DNA from: Planctomycetales bacterium | GTDB lineage: Bacteria; Planctomycetota; Planctomycetia; Planctomycetales; Planctomycetaceae | Assembly (NCBI GenBank): GCA_026400835.1 | Contig: JAPLOA010000083.1 | Span: forward strand, 1-64,000 | Direction: 5' to 3' | DNA: 64,000 nt | Part shown: in pieces, positions 43,619 to 53,417 of the stretch | Layout of the letters: each line of letters begins with the position of its first letter | Numbering within the stretch: the first letter of the stretch is position 1 | Translations under genes and position numbers: made by a program | The notes under the pieces: model-generated | Database searches by the model: none | What the model saw: the letters and a program-made list of their open reading frames with translations, nothing else | What the model was told of the DNA's origin: nothing

Positions 43619-46600
43619 TTATTCGATCATGAGGCTGTTGAAGTCCATTTCATCAAAGTCACTGCTCGGCGCTTCCTGGTCTGGAGAGAGCCGAGGTTCT
43701 GTTGGTGCTTTGGGTTCAGGAGGTGCATCGAGCAGGCGATTGTGATCTGTGCGTCGTGATGACAATCGCACGGCCATCGCAGTCGGTTTTCCAACTTTCT
43801 TCGGTGCAGCTTCCGGAGCAACAGCCGCTGGCGTTGGTGCTACCGTCCCCGTCGGCTTCTGTGCTGGTGGTGTCGGTGCAACCGGCGGTACTGCTTTGGC
43901 GAAGATTGAATCGTCAAGCACAAAGTCCATATCATCGTCAGCGCTGGTTGCGGCTGGTGCTGAAGGAGTCACCGGTGGTTTTGATACTGGTGTTACTGCC
44001 GCAGGTGTTTGAGGTTTAGGACTTTGCGCCGGAACTTGCGCTGGCTTTTGAGGGACAGGCTTTGGTGTTTCTGCCACTGGTTTGGCTGGCGATTTTCCGG
44101 ACTGCTTCTGTTTCGCCGGTGTCTTTGCAGGTGGAGCCGCTGGCTTCTCTGTGACAACCGGTTTCTCCGCAACAACCGGCTCTTTAGGGGCGGCATGCTT
44201 TGGAGCTTCAGGTTCGGAAGTCAAAGGCTTTGCCGGAGGCTGAGCTTTCTCGGCTGCTGGTGCTGCCGGAGGTTGGGCCACCGGAGCCACAGCATTTGCA
44301 ACAGACTCCGTCACCGCGATCAGTTTAACTTTGGGGCTGGTCGGTTCCGAAGCATCAACATTTACTACGGGCACGGAGGCATCAGCAGACCTGACTTCTG
44401 ATGCTATCACGACAGATTCCGCTGGTGCAACAACATCATTCGTTGATGGAGCACTTGTTGCTTCGGCAACAACCTGGCTAATCGCCTCGACAGTTGCAGG
44501 AGACTCTGAAACGACCGCAGCAATCTGTGAGACACCAGCTTCTGGCGTCTGGGCTTTGGAGATAAGAAACTCGGCTGGGGCGGTCGTTACTTCGGCAGCA
44601 ACAGTCGGCAACACTTCGATCGCTGCTGGCTGGCTGATCAAAGGCTCGCCAACAGTGGGTTCCTGAATGGTGGTTTCGATCGCATCTCCAGCAGGCATTG
44701 CCTCAGCGACGGCTTCAGCGACCTCTGGTTCGAGGGCAGGAGTCGTGGCCGTCGGAGTCTGCTCAACAACCTGAGTCGGTGGAATGATCTCCTCTTCTGG
44801 CCCGGTCGGGACATTGGAGAGCCACTGCTGCGAGGGCCAACTGAATGGACGGAATCGATCGGCTGCTCCGGTCTGATCGCGATAGAGGATGGCTCGTCCC
44901 GGCGACAATGAGGCTGCGGCTGGCGTATCAATCAGGCTGGAAGAATCCGTCTGATTGAGTCGGAAGGCGATGCGGGAATCAAACTCACGCAACAGCGAAT
45001 TGGACAGCCAACGCATTGAATTGCTGAACGTGTCAGACCACACAATCACATGGATGCCGACCAGCGGACCCTTGCGAATCAGATCGCCCAGTTGTGAAGC
45101 TGGCGTGGCAGATTTGGTCGCTCCAAAACCGCCCATCCCGAAATCATCTTCATCGCGACGCAGGGAACGGAATTGTCCAATGTTACGAATCGCCAGGATG
45201 ATCGTCGGCGAGTTTGATCCATCTCCTGCGGCTTCGCGGGTCGCAAGTTCTGCTGATAATTCAGCAACAGTCGCATCGGCCTCGGCGGCTTTCCGCAGGG
45301 AGAAGCGAGGTGCGATTCCCTTGGTGAATGACGACGCGAATTTCAATTGCGAAGTCTGGTCCTGTCCATCGTGCAAAAGCACAAGTCGAGAAGCTTCCGA
45401 CACTCCACGTCCCGCAGGACCCGCAGAGATGCTGAGGATCGTCGACGCGAGGATAGAGTCCGCCAGATCGCCTTCCTGTCCAACGATCAGGACATTTTGT
45501 CCGCCTGATCTCTGGAAACGAATGCACATAGGTTCCGAGATCGCAACGGGGTCTCCGATCCATGCAGGAACGCCGTCCGCGCCCATGCGATTGGATACGG
45601 ACCGATTGGCGATCCAGGCATTCAGCGGTTCGCATTCTTCAATTGTCGGAGCAACATTGCCCTCAAACACAATCATGCGGCCCGGAGCCTTGTCCGCATA
45701 ATCCGGGCGCTGAGTCATCTCGTGAATCATAGATTCACGTTTCTCTTCATCCAGCCACGCGATCTGGAACGGATGATTGCCTTCGACCATTCCGTTCGCG
45801 TCGTTGTAAATGGCTTCGCCTGGTCGAGTCAGTTGGCGAGCGGCACCGTTTTCTTCGCTGAGAATCAGGTGTGCGTCGCTTTCGCTGCACTGCAGAGCGA
45901 TTCGAACGGCAACCTGTCCCAGCGTGCTGCGAGCCAGAGAATAGGCACCGCCGAGAGTTTGCGAACCAAGCAAAACGTGAATACCGAACGCACGACCCTG
46001 ACGGATCAGGCGGTCCATCAACAAGGCGGCTTTGGAAGAGACGCGGTCTTCAGAGGTAAAGAACTCCTGAAACTCGTCAATCAACAGCAGCAGGCGAGGC
46101 ATTTTCTCGTCAGGAAACTGTTTACGGAACGAAGGAACATCCTGCACGCCTCGCACGCGAAACAATTCACCGCGTTCCTGCAAAACTTCGTCCAGCCGTT
46201 CCAGAACGCTGAGTCCGAACTCGCGATCGCTTTCAATCGCCACGACTCGAGCATGCGGCAATTTGTTAGCGGCGTAGGTTCGAAACTCCACACCCTTCTT
46301 AAAGTCGATCAGATAAAACTGAACTTCATCAGGACTATAATGCAAGGAGAGATTCGTAATCAGAATGTGCAACAGCGTCGACTTGCCGGAACCCGTTTTG
46401 CCAGCGACCAGAACGTGCTGGCTGGTTCCTCGACCAAGACGCATAAACTGAAGTCGCGCCGCGCCAGCGCGGCCAATCGGGAAGTCGATTCCGTCTGCAG
46501 AGCGGGATGTCCAGATCGCATCTGACTTGGGAGCGATTCGGCTGAAGGAGACCTCGACTCTCCGAGCGTTGCGGGACTGCTCGCCAACGGCCCGCACCAG

Positions 46601-48847
46601 GCTGACGTATTCGGCAGACTCCGGAGGTACCAGAGCAGAGAACTCCAGAAAGTTGTCAGTCGATTCTGCGGCTGCCGGGGTAATTGGTTTGGCGTCCAGA
46701 ATATCCTGGCCGGGCAGAGTTTTTAACTTCTCCACTGGACGGCTGGCCGGTGACATGCCGGGCTGGACCAGACCTTTGGCCACGTGGAACTGAGTGCAGC
46801 AGTTTCTGAGATTACTCACATCGAACGAGCGTGGCGTTGTTTGGTCAGGCGACCAGGTGACGATCGCATGGACACCGCAACGAGGACCGCTCGTCAGAAT
46901 ACTGGTCAGCGCGCGAGCGGCTTCTTCCGTAAAGCTGTGCGGAAATCCGGCAACAACAACAAAATGATACGGTTCAGCAACTTCGCCGGCAGCCGCGTTG
47001 TATTGTTCGATCGTTTCGAATTCACTGCGAAGATACGTCTGAAAGACGCTCTCCATATGTTCGGTGATTTTCTGCAGTCGATCACGGATCTGAGTCGCGT
47101 CTGTCCAGATTCGATTGCTGATCAGCAGTTCATCGAAGTCCGCCAGATGCATCAAAGCGGAAAAGCTTTGGCCAAGCCCCACAGGATCAATCAGTGTGAA
47201 CTGAACTCGCCCGGGAGCGATATGAGTCAGGAGTCGCAACAGGATGGCACGGACGAATTCAAGAGCAGGTTCGCGACCGGCCGCGTCGTGTTCGACAAGG
47301 ATGGATGTGTCGCGAGGAAAATTCAACAGACCCGGAAGTTCGAAAACAGTATCGGCATCAATGCTGCCTTCGGCATCTTCCGGCGGGGCGGGCAGCATCA
47401 CTTCAAGATCACCGACCGGCAATGTCATCGGGAAGGCCGTCGGGGATGTCCAGCCGTTCGACTTCAAAGACTCCCATGAGAAAATGTCTTTTGCTCGTTC
47501 ATTGCTGATACGAGAAAGCTCTGACGCGACCATGACTCCGGCACGCCATCGAGCCAGTGCGTTGGCCTCATCGGTTGTCAGTTGAGCGCGGCGTGCCGCG
47601 GATTCCTTCTCAATCGCTTCACGTCCCTGAGCCAGTTCAGCGTCGTGCTGGCTGTGGATCCGAGCTAACTCCTGGGAACGCCAGTTTTCGACGGCGGTCT
47701 GGTGAAAGGAAGTCTCTGACTCTCCATTCAGCATCTGCTCATCAAACAGGCGAGACTGTCGAGCCACCTGTTCTGTATAGCCCTGGATTAACTCGTTTAC
47801 CTGGTCGTCAGTAGCGCTTTGCAATTTGGCCGCGTGTTTTTCACGACGCCCGACCATTTCGGCCTTCCATGTGTCAGCAGTGGTCATCAACTGCTGAATT
47901 TCCTGCTGGCTCTTTTGTGCCCAGTGGTTCGCGGCAGCAGTTGCATTGGAGGCATGCAGCAAAACGTCTTCGAATGCTCCTCGCAGACCAGATCGAGCCA
48001 GGAGCGTAAGCACAGTATTGATCAGAACGGCGGCCCCAAGACCAATGACTGCGGAAACTCCCAGCCATTCCCAGTCAGGCTTTGACAGCTCTGGGTTCAG
48101 AAACTTCGTCAGGTCAGCACGCAACGCAGTCGAAGCGATTGTGACTACAACAAAAATGAGAAGTCCCAGTCCGAAGAGTCTCCAGCCTGCGATCCACTGA
48201 GGCAGCATCTGACTATCGACTCGTCCTGCGGCTGCAAGCGCATAATCCAGTTGTTCGACAGCGATCTGGCGACTTGCATCTCGTCCCTTCAACTCCACCA
48301 CTGGCAATGGAAGTTGTTTGTCCATCCCGGCATGACAATCATCGAGATACCTGGCCGTATGATCAACTCGAGAAGTCAGATCGGCCAGTTGCTGATCGAT
48401 AAACGCTCTCTGAGTATTGAAAGATTCCTGAACGCGTTCTGCGTTTCGAACCGGAGTGTCTTCATTGGATTCATCACAGACGGACTGCAGAACCCAAAGT
48501 TCATTCTGGAGTTTCTGACGACACTCGGCAACATCCTGTTTAAGCTTTGCGTGCAGTGCTTCCAGACGCCGTTCACGAGCTTCGCTTGCGGACTCTCTCT
48601 GACCAGCAACGTCGACATCGGTCTGCTCCAGTCTGTTTCGAACTTCAACGGCCAGCAGCTCAATATGCTGCTTCGTTTCTGTTTCAAGACGTGACTGCAG
48701 GCGAGAGATGGCTTCGGAGGAGTGTGAGTCGAGTTCAAGAAGCTGAACTCGAATCTTCAGAACTGCCGCTCGAGCTTCGACGCAACGGATCTGGAGTTTC
48801 TTCAGTTCAGAGATTTGTGTTTCGAGAATCAGATCTTCCAAATTCAT
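43619..48847 (-). CDS. Giant coiled-coil, membrane-anchored FtsK/EccC-like triple-ATPase protein
   Basis: A 1742-residue protein. Residues 1-210 are mostly coiled coil (MNLEDLILETQISELKKL...). Two membrane helices follow (about 220-240, GLGLLIFVVVTIAS, and 262-285, AVIGLGAAVLINTVLTLLA), then a second helical region with many Gln/Glu/Arg. Three FtsK/SpoIIIE-type domains come next: the first (about 460-690) lacks a Walker A; the second (about 780-1040) is canonical, with GKTGSGKST (816-824) and LLLLIDEF (about 922); the third (about 1090-1330) has a degenerate loop, VGQEGDLADS. A Pro/Ala/Val-rich tail of about 370 residues ends with acidic MDF motifs. Triple ATPases of this kind drive type VII secretion (EccC). 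ATG 48847 replaces the longer frame from 48964. Confidence 0.85.
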   Translation of the reverse strand: MNLEDLILETQISELKKLQIRCVEARAAVLKIRVQLLELDSHSSEAISRLQSRLETETKQHIELLAVEVRNRLEQTDVDVAGQRESASEARERRLEALHAKLKQDVAECRQKLQNELWVLQSVCDESNEDTPVRNAERVQESFNTQRAFIDQQLADLTSRVDHTARYLDDCHAGMDKQLPLPVVELKGRDASRQIAVEQLDYALAAAGRVDSQMLPQWIAGWRLFGLGLLIFVVVTIASTALRADLTKFLNPELSKPDWEWLGVSAVIGLGAAVLINTVLTLLARSGLRGAFEDVLLHASNATAAANHWAQKSQQEIQQLMTTADTWKAEMVGRREKHAAKLQSATDDQVNELIQGYTEQVARQSRLFDEQMLNGESETSFHQTAVENWRSQELARIHSQHDAELAQGREAIEKESAARRAQLTTDEANALARWRAGVMVASELSRISNERAKDIFSWESLKSNGWTSPTAFPMTLPVGDLEVMLPAPPEDAEGSIDADTVFELPGLLNFPRDTSILVEHDAAGREPALEFVRAILLRLLTHIAPGRVQFTLIDPVGLGQSFSALMHLADFDELLISNRIWTDATQIRDRLQKITEHMESVFQTYLRSEFETIEQYNAAAGEVAEPYHFVVVAGFPHSFTEEAARALTSILTSGPRCGVHAIVTWSPDQTTPRSFDVSNLRNCCTQFHVAKGLVQPGMSPASRPVEKLKTLPGQDILDAKPITPAAAESTDNFLEFSALVPPESAEYVSLVRAVGEQSRNARRVEVSFSRIAPKSDAIWTSRSADGIDFPIGRAGAARLQFMRLGRGTSQHVLVAGKTGSGKSTLLHILITNLSLHYSPDEVQFYLIDFKKGVEFRTYAANKLPHARVVAIESDREFGLSVLERLDEVLQERGELFRVRGVQDVPSFRKQFPDEKMPRLLLLIDEFQEFFTSEDRVSSKAALLMDRLIRQGRAFGIHVLLGSQTLGGAYSLARSTLGQVAVRIALQCSESDAHLILSEENGAARQLTRPGEAIYNDANGMVEGNHPFQIAWLDEEKRESMIHEMTQRPDYADKAPGRMIVFEGNVAPTIEECEPLNAWIANRSVSNRMGADGVPAWIGDPVAISEPMCIRFQRSGGQNVLIVGQEGDLADSILASTILSISAGPAGRGVSEASRLVLLHDGQDQTSQLKFASSFTKGIAPRFSLRKAAEADATVAELSAELATREAAGDGSNSPTIILAIRNIGQFRSLRRDEDDFGMGGFGATKSATPASQLGDLIRKGPLVGIHVIVWSDTFSNSMRWLSNSLLREFDSRIAFRLNQTDSSSLIDTPAAASLSPGRAILYRDQTGAADRFRPFSWPSQQWLSNVPTGPEEEIIPPTQVVEQTPTATTPALEPEVAEAVAEAMPAGDAIETTIQEPTVGEPLISQPAAIEVLPTVAAEVTTAPAEFLISKAQTPEAGVSQIAAVVSESPATVEAISQVVAEATSAPSTNDVVAPAESVVIASEVRSADASVPVVNVDASEPTSPKVKLIAVTESVANAVAPVAQPPAAPAAEKAQPPAKPLTSEPEAPKHAAPKEPVVAEKPVVTEKPAAPPAKTPAKQKQSGKSPAKPVAETPKPVPQKPAQVPAQSPKPQTPAAVTPVSKPPVTPSAPAATSADDDMDFVLDDSIFAKAVPPVAPTPPAQKPTGTVAPTPAAVAPEAAPKKVGKPTAMAVRLSSRRTDHNRLLDAPPEPKAPTEPRLSPDQEAPSSDFDEMDFNSLMIE

Positions 48848-49198
48848 GATCAGGCTTTCGCGGAAGTCAATTCGTGATGGCTGGCATGAACCGCCAATAC
48901 GCGGAACGGGGCCTCCTGACCCGGAACACGAAGTTACTGTCGTTGTGGGAATACGCAATCCCAAGGGGAGGAACTGCGTTCAGTGCCCGTGTCGCCGGTG
49001 ATTCTCGGAGATTTTGACAGTATTTGGCAGTCTTCTAAGGTCCAAAACGCTTTTCACAAACGAAAATCATTCTCGTTCCGGCCAGAATCTGAGAAAGCTA
49101 CGCTGACTTTGAGAGGCGTAGGAGCGCCCTGGCAACGATGAACATCGTTTTACCACCGCGCAGCGTCAGAGTCATTAAAAAAGGTACAATCTGCCAAA
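48848..49198. other. Intergenic region upstream of the FtsK-like gene
   Basis: This 351-base stretch lies between the SDR stop and the FtsK-like start, both on the minus strand. It should hold the FtsK-like promoter. I see no clear -35/-10, hairpin or coding sequence; the in-frame extension to 48964 gives a Gly/Ser/Pro string without family character. Confidence 0.4.
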
Positions 49199-50122
49199 TC
49201 AGGCAGCACGCTGTCCGAGGGGCTCATTGGCCCCGTTCGGCGCGGTGCGGATCGTTGCCTGAGACGGCTGGGCCGACTCCGGGGGGGCAAGCGCTGATTT
49301 ACGCCGTCGGCCCAGAAAACGGCGTTTTAGGTGACTGGAGCTGAAGCGATTTGCGAAATCGATAAGCCCCGGTACGAACCGCTTGAGTTGGAACAGCAAG
49401 TGAGCCAGAGGCGTGATCAGGACCTGCCGTCGATCTCGTAAAATCGCCTTCAGAGTCACCGAGGCGACTCGTTGGGGCGTCGCACACAGCCATGCTGGAG
49501 GGTTCGGGACTTTTCGTTCGGCGCGGCCTGAAATGCCGTCTTCGTAAAGACGAGTTGTCACTGGGCCCGGACAGATCGCTGTGACTCCAAGACCACGACG
49601 ACCGTACTCAGCTCTCAAGGCTTCCGTGAATCCTATCAAGCCGAACTTGCTCGTGTGGTACGCAGAGAGTCTTCCGCCGGCAACCAGACCGGAGATGCTG
49701 CACATGTTGACGACATGAGCATCTGGCCGCTGTAGAAGAGCTGGCAGCATTTGTTGAGTAATCTGGATTGGTGCCAGCAGGTTGATCGACATGACCCAGT
49801 CCCATTGGCTCTGCGACATGTTCTCGGTTGGACCGTAGTAGACCACTCCGGCATTATTGATCAACAGATCAATTCCACCGCTGGCTTCCATTGCCGCATT
49901 GACGACGGCCGGGATTGCCTTGCTATCCGAAAGATCGCACTGACGAGTCCAAACGCGAACTCGAGTAGATGCCAGTTCCTGTTCCAGGCTTCCCAGGCCA
50001 GCCTCATTGACGTCGACAAGGTACAAGTGACAGCCCTCGACCGCGAGTGCTGTTGCGAGTGCTCGTCCAATGCCCGAGGCGGCTCCCGTGATGAACGCGT
50101 TGCGATCTTTAACTGACTTCAT
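49199..50122 (-). CDS. SDR-family NAD(P)-dependent oxidoreductase
   Basis: Classical short-chain dehydrogenase of 307 residues. The Rossmann motif is TGAASGIGRALA (residues about 12-23). NNAGVVYYG follows, the catalytic Ser and the YxxxK pair lie in CSISGLVAGGRLSAYHTSKF, and CPGPVTTRLY comes after. The C-terminal about 60 residues add an extension rich in Arg, Phe and Leu (LLFQLKRFVPGLIDFANRF), which may bind membrane, as in lipid or retinol-type SDRs. The substrate is unknown. ATG 50122 has GGGAAG upstream. Nothing shows that it works with the FtsK-like gene downstream. Confidence 0.92.
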   Translation of the reverse strand: MKSVKDRNAFITGAASGIGRALATALAVEGCHLYLVDVNEAGLGSLEQELASTRVRVWTRQCDLSDSKAIPAVVNAAMEASGGIDLLINNAGVVYYGPTENMSQSQWDWVMSINLLAPIQITQQMLPALLQRPDAHVVNMCSISGLVAGGRLSAYHTSKFGLIGFTEALRAEYGRRGLGVTAICPGPVTTRLYEDGISGRAERKVPNPPAWLCATPQRVASVTLKAILRDRRQVLITPLAHLLFQLKRFVPGLIDFANRFSSSHLKRRFLGRRRKSALAPPESAQPSQATIRTAPNGANEPLGQRAA

Positions 50123-50393
50123 GGCATCTTCCCTGATGAAAGCTGTATCGCCTTTCCTGCGGCGACAATCCTGATGTTATCTGTTTCGTGCGAACTTCTG
50201 TCTCCAGGGTGGCATTGAACCTGAAGAGACTGTGCAAATTTTTTTCCCCGGACTCTCTGTCGACTCATGCTCGCCATATTTCAGTGCCATCTCCAAAGTT
50301 CCAGACACCGTTTTCCATACGCTGTTGAAGGCAACGAATCACAAAAAGTCTGCCAAAAGCCTGAGAGTGATTAATTGGGATTCAACCAAAAGA

Positions 50394-51038
50394 TCACTGT
50401 TTTCGAGAACGCTTAAAGGGAATGGCACATCCTCGAGCTGGCACTCGTTGAGTCACAGGAAGCTCATTCTTCAATGCTGCCTCGATTGCCTGTTCAACGT
50501 ATCTTTCTGTCACCTGCGAAGCATCTGTCCTGTCATCCATCGCTCCAACAAAAACAACTTTACGTTCCCCGTTCAGGACAAAAAACTCCGGCGTGAAATT
50601 AGCCCGATAAGTGTTCGCAACTTGTTGTGTTTCATCAATCAGATAGGCAAATGAAAACTTCTTTTCCACTGCCCGCTGCTTCATCTTGTCCAATTGTTCT
50701 GATGGCTTCTTATTCGCATTGATCGCAACAAGGACGACTCCCTGCGGATGTTCCGCATATTTCTTTTGAAGTTCAATCATCCTGTCTTCATAATCAACCG
50801 CGTAAGGGCATGAGTTGCAGGTGAAGCACACGATCACGACTTGCTTGTCTTTCAGATCCGCCAATGAATGTGTCTTGTCATCAGTCCCCTTGAGATCTTT
50901 CCACTCCGGTGCCGCATCACCAATCCTGAGTTCCGTGGGAGATTCTTCCTGCGCAATGGCAGTTGAAACACAGCATAAAAGACCAGCAAAAAATGCCACT
51001 CCGATCTTCAGGGTCGCGTGTGTTACTTCAGAACTCAT
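50394..51038 (-). CDS. Exported thioredoxin-like/redoxin protein
   Basis: A 214-residue secreted thiol-disulfide protein of the AhpC-TSA/thioredoxin group. The signal peptide (to about residue 29, LLCCVSTAIAQ) precedes RIGDAAPEWKDLKGTDDKTH. The redox site is CNSC in VIVCFTCNSCPYAVDYEDRM, and the cis-Pro lies in NFTPEFFVLN. In planctomycetes such proteins are common beside haem or copper proteins; here it stands alone. ATG 51038 follows GGAGA; the TTG one codon earlier is not needed. Confidence 0.9.
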   Translation of the reverse strand: MSSEVTHATLKIGVAFFAGLLCCVSTAIAQEESPTELRIGDAAPEWKDLKGTDDKTHSLADLKDKQVVIVCFTCNSCPYAVDYEDRMIELQKKYAEHPQGVVLVAINANKKPSEQLDKMKQRAVEKKFSFAYLIDETQQVANTYRANFTPEFFVLNGERKVVFVGAMDDRTDASQVTERYVEQAIEAALKNELPVTQRVPARGCAIPFKRSRKQ

Positions 51039-51724
51039 CAATTCAATCTCCGTGTGCGTGTCATCGACTTCATTCCGGGGTTGCTCCAGTGGCTGATAAA
51101 GAGGCCTCCAAAAACTGGCAGTCGCATTTCAGAAAGCCTGAGAATCATGTCAGCCGTCACGGCTTCAGGATCTTCAACCCAAAGCCCGCTCATCATGCCA
51201 TCCACGGTCCGTTGGGGTTGTTCTGGCGAAACCGGCGTCGTTGTAAGCCATCGCTCACGATTGCCTGCTCCCGGATTCTGCTGGACCGGCCTCCCAAAAT
51301 CAATGCTCGTTTTCGTTCCGGATATCTTCCGGAAAGCCCACTTGAGTCAACTTCGAAGTTTTATTAAGCCTGACGAAGTTTCATTCTGGAATAAAGCGTC
51401 CTGCGGCAAAACCTGCGTTCGCCAATCATGGTTTAGCCAGTGTTTCTTGCGGAATGGACGACATCAACAAGCGAGCCAAGTGGAAGTTATCCGGGTCTTC
51501 CGGTCATCAGAGACGGTTCTCCGATGAATTACGAAGTCGAATCATTCCTCCCAGTTTGCCTGGTCGGTTTTTTCTTCAAACGGCAGAGTTTGCCGGACTG
51601 TTACTTAAATCGCAGGGATTGCCGAATCATGTCTGAATTCAAAACGCGACTTGATCTTTCGAGTGAAACTGATTTCCCTGAAGTTATTACTGTTCATTGC
51701 CAACCCCTTCACGGAGGCACCGCC
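51039..51724. other. Divergent promoter region
   Basis: This 686-base gap lies between the divergent thioredoxin-like and SH3-type genes. Long overlapping open frames on the plus strand run into the SH3 gene, but their translations lack domain signatures and the downstream start is fixed by a signal peptide. A GGAGG ribosome site for the SH3 gene lies at 51713-51717. No RNA gene was recognised. Confidence 0.45.
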
Positions 51725-53167
51725 ATGTTGCGTGCATTCGCCACGGTTGTCCTGTACCCCATTACCCTGGTCTGTTGTGCTCTTGTGTCTGCCAATGCAG
51801 ACGCACAGAGCACTGATTTTCCATATGAAGCGAGGGTCGTCGCGGAAGAGACGTATGCCCGAAGCGGTGCCGGGGAAGCTTATTACCCGACTCAGCGACT
51901 TCCGCGCGAATCGACAGTGATTGTCCATCGCCATGATCCGGGTGGATGGTATTCCATCGAGCCGCCAAGCGGCAGCTTCAGTTGGATTCCCGAACGCTTT
52001 GTGAAACGGTTGAGTGACTCCGAAGGTGAAGTTACGGAAGAGAACGTGGCTGCCTGGGTGGGCAGTGAATTCGGTGACGAGACATCCGTCTTTCAGCGCC
52101 GAATGAAAGCTGGTGAGAAGGTTACGATCATTGGTCAGAAGCAGCTTGATACGACCAGCGGTCTTCAGTCGATGTTGAAGGTTGCTCCTCCGACAAGAGA
52201 ACGCCGCTGGATTCCCGGTGCAGCAGTCGTCCCAGTGGATGAGAACCTGCGACGAAAGCAGAATGCCGATCCCTACAAAGTGCCCGGCAACGCCAGGCTT
52301 CAGGATGGTGCGATCGTCACTCCCGGTCAGGCGAAGGAGCGCACGGCGATGACTGGTGGAGGAGTTGTCGACGTTCCATTGCCCGGGCCCAGTTCACAGT
52401 TGCAGAACCTGAAGTCGTTGCGTCAGGAGCAGCAGCAACTTGCAGAGATTGATAGACGATTTCGTGAAATGATTCTGCAGGATGCATCACGATGGGATCT
52501 GGACTCAATCGAGAACCAGTATCGCAGTCTTCAGACCGCAACAACTCACAAGCCAATCTCCGGTCAGATCGACATGCGATACCCCGCGATTGAACGCTAT
52601 CGGCGTCGTCTCGTTTCTCTGACGGAAATCAAAGATGTCACAACACAAACCGAGATGCGTGATGCTCAGTTGCTGGCACGTCATTCTCAGAATGGTTTTG
52701 GCTTATTGAACTCTGCCGTTGCCAGCATCGGGCCTGAGTCTACGGCTCCTCAGGGCGAGCCGATGGAGTTGGCAGCCGCGTTTGATTCGTTTCTGAATCG
52801 TGATGTTTCGAATATCGCCGCCAATACACAGCCAGTGCCTGCCGTCACGTCGATGACACCAGAATCTCTCCTGACGAGCGAGAACCCGCCAGCGGCGTCG
52901 TCAGGTGTGATCACTCCCGGTAGTCCACAGAATCGCTTTGTCGGCGCGGGGATCGTTCAGAAAGTCGGGGATAGCGAACCCGGGGCTGGTTATGTGCTGA
53001 TGGCACCTTCAGGGAAGATCCTCGCGGATCTGAAGCCGACGGGCAATGTTCGACTTGAGGATTTTGTCGGACAGCAGGTCGGCGTTCAGGGCAGTCGCTG
53101 GTCAGAAAAAGAAAAACGCGACATCATCGAAGTCAGCGCCCTGGAGTCTGTGAGAATTCGACAGTAG
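51725..53167 (+). CDS. Secreted SH3-domain protein
   Basis: A 480-residue exported protein. The signal peptide (1-28, ending ADAQS) precedes a bacterial SH3-like domain (about 32-95: EARVVAEETYARSGAGEAYY, then GGWYSIEPPSGSFSWIPERF). A second SH3-like unit lies near 95-165 (ETSVFQRRMKAGEKVTII). A helical middle (about 220-320) and a low-complexity linker lead to a small C-terminal beta domain (about 400-480: GAGIVQKVGDSEPGAGYVLM). SH3b domains often bind cell-wall or surface polymers. ATG 51725 is chosen for its GGAGG site at seven bases and for the signal peptide; the longer frame from 51440 lacks both. Confidence 0.83.
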   Translation: MLRAFATVVLYPITLVCCALVSANADAQSTDFPYEARVVAEETYARSGAGEAYYPTQRLPRESTVIVHRHDPGGWYSIEPPSGSFSWIPERFVKRLSDSEGEVTEENVAAWVGSEFGDETSVFQRRMKAGEKVTIIGQKQLDTTSGLQSMLKVAPPTRERRWIPGAAVVPVDENLRRKQNADPYKVPGNARLQDGAIVTPGQAKERTAMTGGGVVDVPLPGPSSQLQNLKSLRQEQQQLAEIDRRFREMILQDASRWDLDSIENQYRSLQTATTHKPISGQIDMRYPAIERYRRRLVSLTEIKDVTTQTEMRDAQLLARHSQNGFGLLNSAVASIGPESTAPQGEPMELAAAFDSFLNRDVSNIAANTQPVPAVTSMTPESLLTSENPPAASSGVITPGSPQNRFVGAGIVQKVGDSEPGAGYVLMAPSGKILADLKPTGNVRLEDFVGQQVGVQGSRWSEKEKRDIIEVSALESVRIRQ

Positions 53168-53191
53168 CAATCGCCATGCTCTTTGACTCAA

Positions 53192-53228
53192 TTCACGGCC
53201 TCCTCGAACTCCTCGAGCCTGCCGTGAA
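53192..53228 (+). other. Hairpin after the SH3 gene
   Basis: ttcacggc (53192-53199) pairs perfectly with gccgtgaa (53221-53228); outer bases tgact/agtca can extend the stem and ctcgaa/ctcgag forms a small inner pair. It lies 24 bases past the stop codon and may help end transcription, but no T-tract follows. Confidence 0.4.
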
Positions 53229-53417
53229 AGTCATTTGCGAATGCACCCGGGACCGGCTTGCGTTCCGAAGCATTCAGGTGGAATGTCAGTTCCTGCAACT
53301 TGACTCATGCGGGCTGATGGTTTGACCCGAAGTGTCGATTTCAACCGGTATTGTTATTCAAGCGAGAATAGAAAGCCGACTGAAGCGTGCACTAAAAGTG
53401 CGACGGCCCAAAGATCA

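Noticed and set aside
43702-44666. Several long plus-strand open frames opposite the FtsK-like tail
   Set aside because: They are complements of the Pro/Ala/Val-rich repeat-like tail codons and give low-complexity Gly/Ser/Thr or Arg/Leu strings without domains.
43619-48847. Assignment as the cell-division DNA translocase FtsK
   Set aside because: It has three ATPase-like domains, a long coiled-coil N-terminus, only two membrane helices and no C-terminal gamma DNA-binding domain.
49081-49198. Possible small RNA or terminator near the SDR end
   Set aside because: The imperfect aggcgtaggagcgccct pairing is weak and no T-tract follows.
51440-51724. N-terminal extension of the SH3-protein frame
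   Set aside because: A GGAGG ribosome site and a signal peptide mark ATG 51725 as the start.
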